Below the pieces are notes generated by a model. It saw only the letters and a list, made by a program, of their open reading frames with translations. It was not told where the DNA came from and ran no database searches. Made by a program: the position numbers and the translations under genes. DNA of 64,000 nucleotides from the NCBI GenBank assembly GCA_963277665.1, contig OY728157.1, forward strand, positions 370,712,067 to 370,776,066, in the 5' to 3' direction. Position 1 is the first letter of the stretch. Each line of letters starts with the position of its first letter. This DNA is from Viscum album. Lineage: Eukaryota; Streptophyta; Magnoliopsida; Santalales; Viscaceae. Positions 52,100 to 63,100 of this stretch are shown here, in pieces.

Positions 52100-53179
52100 G
52101 GATATATGTGTTTCCAACGCATTTTCCAGGGCGCGCGCATCTTTCTGCTTGAGGACGATAGACGAGTTTTTGTTGCCCCGCACTTCTGCTTTCCAAAGGT
52201 GGGAAAAATTTGTTCCTTGTTCAGGGATGTCTACTCCTTGATCTAAACGGAATGATGGAAAGTTGGTTTTTCCTTCCATGGATTCCTCCTCGGAACTTGT
52301 CACCTAGTCCGGGTCTCCCTTATAGACTTAAGGAATTTTTTGTGAAACTCTTCCTAGCGCCATATTTTCATGGACACCAGTTAATTAAAATGCTTCCATC
52401 GAAACATTCCAAAGGGTCCGATCAAGGCAGAAACCTTCAGTCAGGGGAGTAGTCATGTTGTACATCACTGGTGTGTCTGGATACTAGAACACTAGAATGT
52501 TTAGGTTTCTTCCCCTTATTATAGGGCGTCTTTCGGGCATAGAAGCCCGAGGAATCCCACATCTAATGAGAGGAATTATATTCCATAGGCATATCTTTGA
52601 GTATTTACCCAGCTTCCCATGTTTTACACAGGGTATACAACATGTTTAACATCCATAAAAGTTGGATCGGACAGATCAGAACACTAACTAGAGTGGATCT
52701 GATAATAGTAACCCTTGGAGGAAACTCTGATATTAGTGGGTTGACATGACCTTACCGGGATGTGGAATCCTGGATAAGAATCAAGTTGAATGATGGAGTG
52801 TTTGAATGAAGTTGATGGTGAATGGGATTGAACTTCCATGAGGACGATGATAACATTGGGCTTGAGTGTTAGGGTGACTTCCTAAGTATCCCCGTGGTAG
52901 GGAATCAAAGTACGCGTAGTTTAGGAATGCGATGGGATGGCAGAGGAGGCGGCTCGTGGGAATGGATTCGTGGATGGGATCTGGAGGAAGTGGAACCTAT
53001 GGTTTGGGGAATAACCTTCCTGAGACACATAGGCTCGAGGTAAAGTTCAGGTGATGATCTTGAATTGGGGTGTACATATTTGAGAACAACCCGATGATTT
53101 GTATGTGGCTTATGTGTGGTTAGCAGCCTAGGATGGTCTGACGCCACTAGAACGAACCAAAGTTGTGGGTCCCAGCGAA
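52100..53179. other. G+C-richer non-coding stretch
   Basis: Overlapping open stretches on both strands (52,061-52,303 minus, 52,210-52,452 plus, 52,905-53,267 minus) reflect the base composition, and none has recognisable motifs. At 52,874-52,925 there is an early copy of the 'gacttcctaagta(c/t)cc' repeat described at 53,630. Confidence 0.4.
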
Positions 53180-53502
53180 GGAGATTACAATGGATTTCCA
53201 CTGAATAGGGGATGTAGTGGCTTACCTTTGACCGGGATACAATGGAATACCGCTGATTTAGGGACACAACTGCTTACCACTGACTGGGGGACACAACATC
53301 TTACGCTGACTAGGGGACACAATGACTTACCACTGACTGTGGGACATGATGACTTACCACTGGCTAGGGGACACAATGACTTACCACTAACTGGGGGAGA
53401 CAATTGCTTAACGCTGACTGGGGGACATAATGGCATACCGCAGACTATGGGACTCAACAGCTTACTACAGACTGGGGGACAAAACAATTTACCGCTGCAT
53501 GG
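53180..53502 (+). repeat. 27-bp tandem array, about 12 diverged units
   Basis: Consensus unit about 'ggggacacaatgacttaccactgactg'. The best central units start near 53,287, 53,314, 53,341, 53,368 and 53,395. Because 27 is divisible by three, the plus strand stays open (53,165-53,551, nine-residue unit G-H-N-D-L-P-L-T-G) and so does the minus strand (53,185-53,487). This double openness is a property of the array. I do not claim a protein. Confidence 0.85.
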
Positions 53503-53629
53503 GGTTTACAATTTAACGTCATTCGGAACGAATGTGAACCGACGTGAATAATGACCTGAGGTCCAGATGGATGGTGTCGGTAAACGGACGTGAAGGGGGG
53601 TTGGAACTAATATGTGTTTGGATTGAACC

Positions 53630-53960
53630 TTAGGGAGGCTTCCTACGTACCCTACCTTGGCACGGATCAAATACCACGTAGTTCATGTGGTGCAGGAAGT
53701 GACGTTAAGGGGGTCGGAACGACCGGGGTAGTAGTCTTGAACGTCGTTGAGGCTTCCTACATACCTTGCCTTGGAAAAGATCAAATGCCTTGTAATTCAG
53801 GTTGGTGTTTGGGGATTACACTCTAGGCAACCTGAGGTGTTTTTGAACAGATGTGTAGGATATCGGAACGATCGGGGTGGTGGGCTTTAGCCTCATGGTG
53901 GTTTCCTATGTACCCTTCCATGGCAAGGATCTATGCCCTTGTAGTTCTAGATGGGTGTTT
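53630..53960 (+). repeat. Three copies of a ~115-150-bp repeat
   Basis: Core 'aggcttcctacgtaccctacc' then '(t)tggca-ggatcaaatac(c)-cgtagttc' at 53,635, 53,749 and about 53,898, with an outlying copy at 52,874. Each copy is preceded by 'tcggaacga(c/t)cgggg'-type sequence. Confidence 0.7.
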
Positions 53961-55359
53961 GGGGCTTACACTTAGGGATTCCTGATGAGGATATCATGGT
54001 TGGTGCTTACTCTTATCCCACGTGAGTCATGCTCGGTGTGAGAAACAAGAGGCAACAAAAACCTAACGATCATGTCGTGAAAGGTGCATCCCTGGAATGT
54101 GGAATGGCAATTAAGCATGGAGCGGCCCAAAGAGAAAACAGGGTCTTACGCATGGTCAGCGGCTCAGGGAGATGGATATTAGGACTTACTTCAGGGTGGA
54201 GGCCCGGTGAAGAAAAATCCTAGAAGGAAATGGATTTTTCACTTAAGAAAATAGGGGCATGGATGCTACCTCCTGCAAGAAAAGCTAAGGGATCACACCA
54301 AGGTGGGCGCCCTTTCTGTATGGACAGACGCTACTCCGATTAAGAGGATCTTATTCCGTGTGAAGAATGATCTCACTCCCGTGGAGACTAGTGGGCATAT
54401 TGAATGTCGGATATAGGGCACCCCGCATGCAAGGCATGGGGTGAGGTCACAGTTTAACGTCATGTTCTAAGGACGATGGCGCTTGTATGTTTAATGTCTT
54501 GCAGCTTGGGAAATGGAGGGTCCTCTCCGAACCCCTTGGATTTACATAACTGGTACCCAATGCACCTTGGTGAAGAGAAGGGACAGGGAACACCATGGTT
54601 ATGGGGTGTTAGGGATCAAACCATTAGGGAGTCCACGTTAGCATGGCTATGCGAATAATAAATAGCTGTTAGTGTGCCTATGCAAATAAGCATGAGGAGA
54701 AGCAATGCAACGAGAATTATCATCCAAGGGACATTGAAATTTCTTTGTTCAAACCTGAAGGGCCTCACGAGAATAGGAGTTACAGAGAAAAGGGGATCAT
54801 AGGTTGTAGTTGTGTGAAGCTTTGGTGCCCCATGAATTTGAGGGACTCCGCAATGGGATGTGATTTGCGTAGTGTAGTCGTCATAGCTAGAGAGACGGCA
54901 TAGATTCATATGGGAGGAGCTTCGCGTAGTAGAAAGGGATTCGCGAAGCAATGCCTCGCGAAGCAAGGGTTCCTTGCAATGCATAGAATTCTGAATCAAT
55001 GTGTTATGCAATGGACAGTGACCCAGCCTTGGAAATTGGGTTACATGAGCATGGAGGGTGCTTCATAAAGTGTATTTGCTCCGCAACGACCTGAGTCCCC
55101 TTGGGGATCTCCTTCATCCGCGAAGACCCATAGGCTTCATGAAAGGAAACCCTCTCAGAAGGCAGGCTCAATTAATGCTAAGGGGGAGGTACTTTTTAGA
55201 CCAAAGGTACCTTGAGGAGCTCATGGTTCGCAGAGAAAGAAGTGATTTGAGATTCGGGAGTTAGGAAGGTGAAAGGTCAGAGAGTCCAACCCCCATCCTT
55301 GAGGGGATCTGAGTATTTATATGAAAGAGGTGCCACAGAGTAGGGTTCACTCAGCACGA
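53961..55359. other. G+C-richer stretch with TTCGCGAAGC motifs
   Basis: No gene recognised. At 54,022-54,049 there is a 'gtcatgctcggtgtgagaaa' motif that recurs downstream of the PMD pseudogene at 60,166, 61,536 and 63,536. At 54,915-54,975 the palindromic motif 'ttcgcgaagca(a/g)' is repeated. A 131-codon minus-strand open stretch at 54,616-55,011 is treated under findings. Confidence 0.4.
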
Positions 55360-55375
55360 AGACAAAAAAAATTCA

Positions 55376-55790
55376 TGGTGGGTCGTGAACCTAAAATGGG
55401 TTCGTGGAGCTATCCCACCATCATGCATTGTGGTGGGTCGCGAACGTCAAAGGGGCTCATAGTGCTGCCCCGCCTCCTTCCTTCACAACGGGTCGCGAAC
55501 GTCAAATGGGCTCTCGAAGTTGTCTCGCCTACATGCTTTGTGGTGGGTCATGAATGTCAAAGGGGATCGCAGAGATGCCCCACCTCCTTGCTTCGCGGTA
55601 GGTTGCGAACCTCAAAGGGGATCCTAGAGTTGTCCCACCTCCTCGCTTCGTGGCGGGTCGCAAACACCAAAGCGTCTCGTGAAGCTATCTCACATCCTTG
55701 CTTCACGGTGTGTTGTGAACGTCAATGGGGATCACAGAGCTATCTTTCCTCCTTGCTTCATGGAAGGTCTTCATGCTGGGTTGCAAAAAT
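55376..55790 (+). repeat. 55-bp tandem array, about 7.5 units
   Basis: The 'ggtcgcgaac' anchor recurs at 55,381, 55,436, 55,491, 55,546, 55,601, 55,656 and 55,711, exactly 55 bases apart each time, then at 55,779 after a slightly longer last unit. The unit runs roughly 'gggtcgcgaacgtcaaaggg', 'gctcgcgaagctgtcccacc', 'tccttgcttcgtggc'. It is rich in CpG, many now decayed to TG/CA. It reads through as a 189-codon open frame (55,321-55,890), which I regard as accidental. Confidence 0.9.
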
Positions 55791-55971
55791 AAAAGGGTCT
55801 CATGAACTTCAAGCGCCAGAATTACTTGGTTACGGTGAAGCAGCCTCACAAAGGAAGCTTTCGAAGAAACCTCACGAAGGAGACCCATAATAAGGAGATG
55901 TGTTGCATGTTCTGGACGTGCCATGAATTCTGTCGATGCTAGGTGCACCACGAAGCACTCGGGGTCATCGC

Positions 55972-55980
55972 CTATAAATA
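55972..55980 (+). promoter_or_regulatory. TATA box upstream of the PMD pseudogene
   Basis: 'ctataaata' followed by 'gtggggttgac' and a CT-rich start region ('ttttctctcctccacg'). It lies about 370 bases before the first ATG of the pseudogene and just after the 55-bp array. It is a plausible core promoter for the element. Confidence 0.6.
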
Positions 55981-55999
55981 GTGGGGTTGACTTCTCATT

Positions 56000-56348
56000 T
56001 GTCATTTTCTCTCCTCCACGATTTAAACCTCTGGCACTCTCAATTAGTGAAGCTCCACATACTCTATGATCGATCTCGGTGAATTGAGCCTTTTTCTTCG
56101 CGGCGGGTAGAAAATCTTCAACTTCATGTTAGTGCGCTCCGTGACTTGCGTCCATGGTTCAACGCTCGTGTCTGCGATTCCGCTGTCTAGATCATGCTCC
56201 ACGAGCGGTCTCCGTGATCGATCTCTGTGGTCGAGCTTCACGATCTATCTTTGTGATCCATTATGAAAATTATCTAAATTTTAATGACATTATGGCTCAC
56301 TAAGGGGTCATTAGGGGGGTCTTTCCTGATTCTACCTAAAGGGAAGAT
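56000..56348 (+). other. Probable leader of the PMD pseudogene
   Basis: Between the TATA box and the first ATG. Contains repeated 'cgatctctgtggtcgagctt'-type phrases (56,200-56,262) and no primer-binding site that I could recognise. Confidence 0.4.
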
Positions 56349-59300
56349 ATGGCAAATAGATTGGGTCTGGGGGAGTTGGTACGTAGCCACTACGTCCATG
56401 ATTTTCTGGGGCAACTACTGTCTGGAATCCAAAAGGACTACCCGCTATGTAATAAGCTTCATTTGTATGGATTTGGACTGAGGGATGATGTATTCATCCC
56501 TGAAGAATGTTGGGATGAGATAGCCTACTGGTTCAGGAGAATTTCGTGCCAGCGCCAGTGGTTCAGGGTGGCTAACGACCATGCTCGGGGGAACATTACG
56601 CCTATTACTATGGATTGTTTTTACAGTCATTTGAACAATATTGATGGCAAAGCATTTCACCCAGAGATTTCCCATCCTCTGTACCAATCAATCCTAAAGG
56701 CGACACTAAGTAACCCTATGAAGGGATGATCTGATGAGTGGGACCTACATGAAGGAGGCAACTTCACGGACGACTGGGTCTTGGCCTATTGGGTAAGCAC
56801 CTCGTGTAAAGATATCGGGGTAGAGAAAAGGAGAGTCGGTCTGTATGGAGCAGCCTGGGCCTCCCAATTTCACATCTACCAGCCAAAGCAGCTGATGCGA
56901 TAGTTGTTGATCCTATGTTCATCAGGACCCATACCTTCCACCTACATCACAGGGAGGTTGGAATCAGTTTATGGGACGTGCATCAGATCTCAGGGGTCCC
57001 GATACTAGGAGCAATGTACGACAAATTATTCCCTATTATGGGTGTGTAGGAGGATCCAGAGCAGATGCTTCCACTGGTGATGGAATTGATGAGACTGGTG
57101 TCAGGAGAGGACAAGGAAGTGTGGAGAGATGTCCACATTAGATGGTGGTTCAAAGAATTTTTGAACTTCCCATAAAACAGACAGTTCCCGGTGAGGCCCT
57201 GAACATGCCCAAAGGGGGCTCATCGAGGCAAGGAGCATGTGTACTGGTGGCTCTTGGAGGAAAGCTAGTGGGAAACCTGGGGGTTCAGCCTAAGTACCGA
57301 GAAACATCCAAGAGTCAGGTTGGAGGCATTCATCGCTGCTCTCATTTGAGGATGTATCTTTCCAGTGAGGGACACAAATGCAGGTGTGCGACCCAGCACC
57401 TTCATCATGGCCTCCATGCTAGCGACCGGAGGGTGTGTGAATCTCGGAATCCCGATACTTTCAAAGATTTAAAAAATGATCTCGAACATCAGCAAGGGGA
57501 AGAGGCCACATAGGATATGCAGGCCATTCCACCATATGAATGGATGGATAGAGGATCACCTTATGGGGGTTTATGAATACCCAAACCCTATTTCTCCTCC
57601 AGGATCAGACTTTCTCCCATCCACCCTGAACGTCATGGGAAGCTTTTCGGCCAAGCGGACCAGACCATCAGTATTAAACAGACTCTGTAAGGTAGAAGAG
57701 TTCAACTTCCATCTATTCCTACAGCTAATGGGGTCCTTCACAGATGATGGGAGATGGAGAGAAGAGCACCAGTCTTATATCCTATCCTTTCGAGGTGGAA
57801 TCTTGGTGGCGAGCGTGGACCGTGATCCACTCTGCGAGCCATACACTCGACATATATTTTCCAGTCAATTCGGTGTATGCAGCGACTAACCCAACAGGTT
57901 TACCTAGGGGTGTGCCTTAAAGATCATCCATGTGTGATGAGGAATATGTGTCTCATGTTCACACTATTTGATGGAAAGATGAGTAATGAGTTGCCTCTTC
58001 CCACTACTTCCTTCAAGTTGGTCAAGGAGTATGCTCAATGTTGGAAGGCGGCCTACCCGGGGGAAATGCTAAAGAATCTGACTATTCGGGATGGTAATGG
58101 TGGACCTCCCCAACCTCAGGGATGAGAATGAAATGAAAACGGTACATCTCGCGGTGGTGGGGTGGCCTAGGGAAGTGGACCACACTAATTGAGGGGGAGG
58201 CTGTGGCAACGGACCCGGTGGCCCTAGAAGAGAAAAGTTACCTAGAAGGAAGACCACTGAGGGGATTCCACAGGATATCCACTCAAGCTACGGGGAAACG
58301 GCTGCATCACATAGACATGTTGGAGGATAATTCCTTCTTGGAGGCCTGGGTTATCTGGGATGTCAACAGATAGTTCCTCTTCCCTTTCAAGATGTGGAAA
58401 CACCTGAACCATCTCAGGATGGATTTTCTGGGGATAGGCCCTATTAGGGCCGGGTATCCGGTGTCCCAGGTGGAGGGGGAGTAGTACCTGGTGGAGCTGG
58501 AGGACTTTGTGCATTCCTGGGGTGTCCCACATCTAATGAAAGACTATGTCAAGGGGCTTCTAGATCGTACGATCCCTGTACAATTGTCAGTCGCTGAACT
58601 AAGAGAGAGATTACCTTTTCCGGAAAAATTAGACGAGTCCTACTCGGGGGACGAGGCCGGTAGAGGGAGCCCGTTAGAGGAGGGAGAAGTTAGCGACCAA
58701 GGCTTAGAGCTTGAAGAATCTGTCGAGGCACTCGAGGTAAAATTCTAGATCCACTACCCAAGACCTGTTTCCAAACTTTTTTAGACACTCTGTTAACATT
58801 TAAAGTCTTCTAGAAGTCCTAATTCACAGATCTTGTTCTCGTCCCGTAGTGGATGCTGATGCTGGGACTTCAGGATCCACACCAGTGGCTGCATCAATTG
58901 CTAAGTCCGATTGGGCCAGGATGCCTGAGGTGACCCATCCTTAGCTTTCAAATTTTCCAGTAATATACTGTGGGTGACGCCTAGGGGTCCCAATGGTGTC
59001 AACCCAAGAAAGAGACCAGAAATTCGATCTCTATAAGTCCTTTCTACCAAATTCATGATTGTCACCCACTGACCATGTCAACTAATGTTCAACCCTCTTT
59101 GGTGGGCATAGTTCTTAAAATGGCTTGGGCCTCCTTAGCAAGGTTGGTTAGGGATTTTTTTGGCGTCATTCCCAGAGAAATGTCAGTGATCATGGAGGAG
59201 GCTCTCGAGACTGACCGAACCACGGATCTCCCAATCACTGGTGGGACCATGAGCGGGGTTGTTCCCGAGATCAATGTTGTGGGATATAATGATGAGGATT

Positions 59301-60024
59301 GATCAGATATACCTGGTCTCTCCATGCCCGATCAAACACCAGATGTGGACCCCGCTGATGAGTTCCTGAGTACGCTCCCCATATATGAGCCAGCCAACTG
59401 TGATGATTGGGTCAAAATGGCCTCTAATGAAGTGGACAAAAAAATAGTAAGTCACTGATTGTGGAATCTTATTAGGCACTGCGTTAATAACACCCTCAAG
59501 CACTATGGATGGATAAGATAGATAAACATCACTCGTGACTACGTGAACTGTGTGCTTGGGGAGTGGATGTCTGACATCCCCACCTTCTTTTCCAAGATCA
59601 TATGACGGAGAAGATTCGAGAGTACGACTGTGGCCTTGGTGTGGGTAGGCAGCCGAGGAAGTCAGTGAACATCAAGAGGCTCCAGGAGACTGAATATGAG
59701 GTCCAGTTACTACAGAGTTGGGTGGATGATCAGTTAGCCACCCTTAACTCACAATCGGGGCTGATACTACGGTTGAAGGCCCAGTTGGCAGAGGACAAAT
59801 AGGGCCTGAGGCGAGCCTCTGAGGAAATGACCATCATCCGGACCGACCTAGAGCATGCCCAGATTGTAGAAGATGAAGTATTCCCCATCACCACTGAGGA
59901 GGAGCGATAACTGAACAGACGATAGAAAATCTTGGATTCCACATGCTAGAGGGTGGCAGAGCTATATCTTTCTTTTGAAGGTTTTAATCCGTCCATGGGA
60001 GGGGAAGACCCTCAGTTTCTATAA
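56349..60024 (+). pseudogene. Plant mobile domain (PMD) protein pseudogene with coiled-coil tail
   Basis: Starts at the ATG at 56,349 ('MANRLGLGELVRSHYVHDF', open to 56,729). The PMD signature 'HHREVGISLWDVHQISGVPI' is at 56,945-57,004, then 'LGAMYDKLFPIMGV', and 'LEAFIAALI' with 'ASMLASDRRV' near 57,320-57,440. A further domain part follows at 57,476-57,889. At 58,300-58,748 the frame is mostly open with an acidic end. A candidate GT...AG intron is 58,737-58,849. The last part (59,602-60,024) is coiled coil ('VQLLQSWVDDQLATL', 'LILRLKAQLAEDK') ending 'MGGEDPQFL' at a stop at 60,022-60,024. Frameshifts and stops break it. In the coiled-coil part the stops sit where CAG or CAA is likely, consistent with C-to-T decay. 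PMD proteins occur both in host silencing factors (MAIN, MAIL1) and in transposable elements. The surrounding repeats favour a mobile-element copy. Confidence 0.7.
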
Positions 60025-60160
60025 AGATCAAAAACCCTATAACAAACTTTCATAATTTGATTATTTCAATTCCATATCACGAATGAGTCTCATTATTTGT
60101 ACTGGTTTTTCACACATCTGTTATATTCGTGAAACGCCCAGTGATCAATTCCTAAGATCA
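60025..60160. other. AT-richer stretch after the PMD stop
   Basis: Resembles a 3' untranslated region ('ataaagatcaaaaaccc', 'ttcataatttgattatttc'). No poly(A) signal is clear enough to call. Confidence 0.3.
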
Positions 60161-63100
60161 CATGGGTCAAGCTCAATGTAAGAAACAAGGGATGATTGCT
60201 ATGTTATTTCGTCTGAAAATAAGATTGTTGACCAAGTCTCAGGAATCTGGGTTCTAAAAAACCATTCTTGATTACTAGGAAGAGGGTGGAGATACCTGGA
60301 TAGAGAGTGCAGCTCTCGGAATAGTCAAATTACCATTTTCGCAATGTGTTCTTGCGCATGAATAGGGTGACACCAAGGGCACTGGAATAAACCCAAATAG
60401 GGGGGATGGAAGGTTTGAATCACAAAACCCTAGATCCAAAACACTGTAGTGATGAAATGACTATTAAGAATGACTGTTGACCATGTTAAAAAATTGTATC
60501 ATAACTGCGTTAGCCTGAAATGGGGATAAGAAATGAGGGTCGACCGCTGACTATGTTTGAAACATGGGGCCTGACTTAGAATGTTATCCATTAGTCTTCC
60601 AGAACGTTATCCCATGATAGTAGGAGAGCCATAGGCCATGCATCCATATTATTAGGGGGTTCCTAAGGATGTTAATGATGGCAAGGATCTGAATAAAGGC
60701 ACGCAATTTGTGGAGAGTGGGGTGATGGGTTTGTTCGACTGGAGTCCAACACTCGTGAAATTATACCACCATGGTGGAAATGCATTAGGTGGGTACATCG
60801 GTATGATCAACTATAAAATATACTTCCAAATAGTACTTCACTAATGAGGAAAATCTTTCCTCCCAATGTTATTGTGGGGAATCCAGAACATGTTTAGGGT
60901 AAGGCTTTAATTGCATGGTTCCCCAAGAGAGCTCAGGTCAACAGACCAGAAAAATAGGGGGAACAAGAATCATGATTTCTGGGGCTGGACCCGGAGACAA
61001 GAAGTATGTGGGTTATTACGTATCCCATGATAATTTTAATCATGCCAAAATTATTTCTTGGGGCACGGTGTGGTCAGAGACCATCATCGGTCAGGATAAT
61101 CCCCTCTAGAAACTGACGCATCACATGATTAACATAGGGCATCCCAAACTTGTTCATGGTAGAACCAGAGTATAGTGTCATGCGTTGAAGACATATGGAA
61201 TCGTGCATTTTAACATCAAACGATGGGACATGGAATGAAAGGGGATATCCCATGAATGGATTATGTGGTGTGGTAGCTATAATCCCGACGCGAATGAGGA
61301 CTTGGTTCGGATCACACCCTGTGTCCCAGGAAAAAAACTCTTCATGTCTGGGGACCACGAGTGAATATTAGGCTGGGCCCACAGAAAAGTGGTCTGGCAT
61401 TCTTAAAGACCCCATGAGGATGGGAATCATTCCTTACGTAGTTCTAAGAGCGCAGTTTAATTACATGCAGGATGAGGAAAAGTGTGTGTGACATGGTTGC
61501 GCCAGGACACCTCCTACTGGAACTACTAAGTCCACATGAGACGTGCTCAATATAGGAAACAAGAAGAAGTGATATGAATTTTCCTAACATAGGGAGGTTC
61601 ACATTAGGGATAATGGGACACTAGGTGAATGACGTCCCACTGATTCTGACCCACCTAAATTACACACCTAGATGCGTAGAGGCGTAAAGCCAAGTATGTT
61701 GGAATTCCAGTTGAACATAATGAGGTGTTAGTATGTGAATCATGATGATCGAGATCTGGACAAAAACGATGGCTGCATGATGATAGAGGATATCTATTGA
61801 CCATGTTGGAAACACAGTATCCTAATCGCGTTATCCAGATAAGAGGACTGATAGATGAGGGTCAACCACTGACCATGTTTGAAACATGGGACCTGTCGCG
61901 AATGCCGTCTGGGGAATTTAGGGGCGTTGGCCCGAAATGGTAGGTGAGCCGAAGTGGCATGAGACCAGGCCGTGAAAGGGGTACATTAGGATGTGGAAGA
62001 AGATGAGGATCCAAATAATGGGATCACGAAGCTTGGACATGGAATGAGGGGACTGTCCCCACGAAAATTACACAATTTGGTCTCTTTTTTCAGAATGCAT
62101 TGGAGTACGACAATGAGACGCATCAGATAGAGGGAGTCAATTCCATTCCCAAGGACAATGGTCCTAGGGTTTCACACATTTAGATTAAGATTTTTGGGTG
62201 GACCATTAAGGGGGATTGATTTAATGGATAGTGTGCAGGGCGGTGAAGTAGCCAAATGTGATGTGTAGTTCCCGTAGGGAGATCTTAGTTTTGGGTCATA
62301 GAACTTGGGCCACGCTGGGAAATGATATGGGAAGCACATGGTGCGGCTATTAAAAATCCCGACGTGAGTGAGACCCTATGAGGTAGTCACCACACCACAT
62401 GTTCCTAAATGAGTTTGGACCAAGAGGCTGAAAAAGAAGGGCCATGATTTGTAAATTCATGGGGTTAGACCCGGAGAAAAAATTGCCTGGGTGTTTCTAC
62501 ATATCCCATGAGGATGTGAATCAAGGAAAACAGAATTCAGGAAGAGATCATAGTTTATGGTCTTAGATCCCACACCATGGATGGCAGGAAAGGAGAGACA
62601 CAATGTTATGTAATTACAAGACCCAACGTGAATGAGGACCTGCTCCGGATCACCATGTGCTTCTTGCGGGAGGTTTCAGGTTGAGTGACCAAAAATGAAA
62701 GATAGGATGAACCTAAGAAAAAGTGAATGGACGTTCCTACATACCCCATGAGAAAGGGGATCATGTTGTACATATTTTTAAGGATGGAATGGTAAGATAA
62801 AAGTGCTGGGGATAATAAGGTTATGTGGATCTGTCCCTTGCACCAAAAGTAGCGGTATTTGATATATCTTGTTTATCCTAGAGGATGAACAATTTTTTTG
62901 TCACGCGATGGACCTAGGATCGAAGGTTCAGGTATCGCTACATGAATAAAGCCATATGTAGGCATTCAAAAATGGTATGGTGTGTAGCCAATACCAATCA
63001 TGATGACCCCTTGGGTGAGGTCATCACGATGCAGTGCTGTTTTTTCGTCATGCGGCTAGGTTGATAAAGTCATAGTTTAGGGTCATGTGATGGGACCAAC

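Noticed and set aside
51999..52452. Overlapping 80-codon open stretches on both strands
   Set aside because: Appear where G+C content steps up. No motif, start context or repeat conservation supports a gene.
55321..55890. 189-codon open frame
   Set aside because: Runs through the 55-bp array, with composition driven by the repeat. No motif outside the array.
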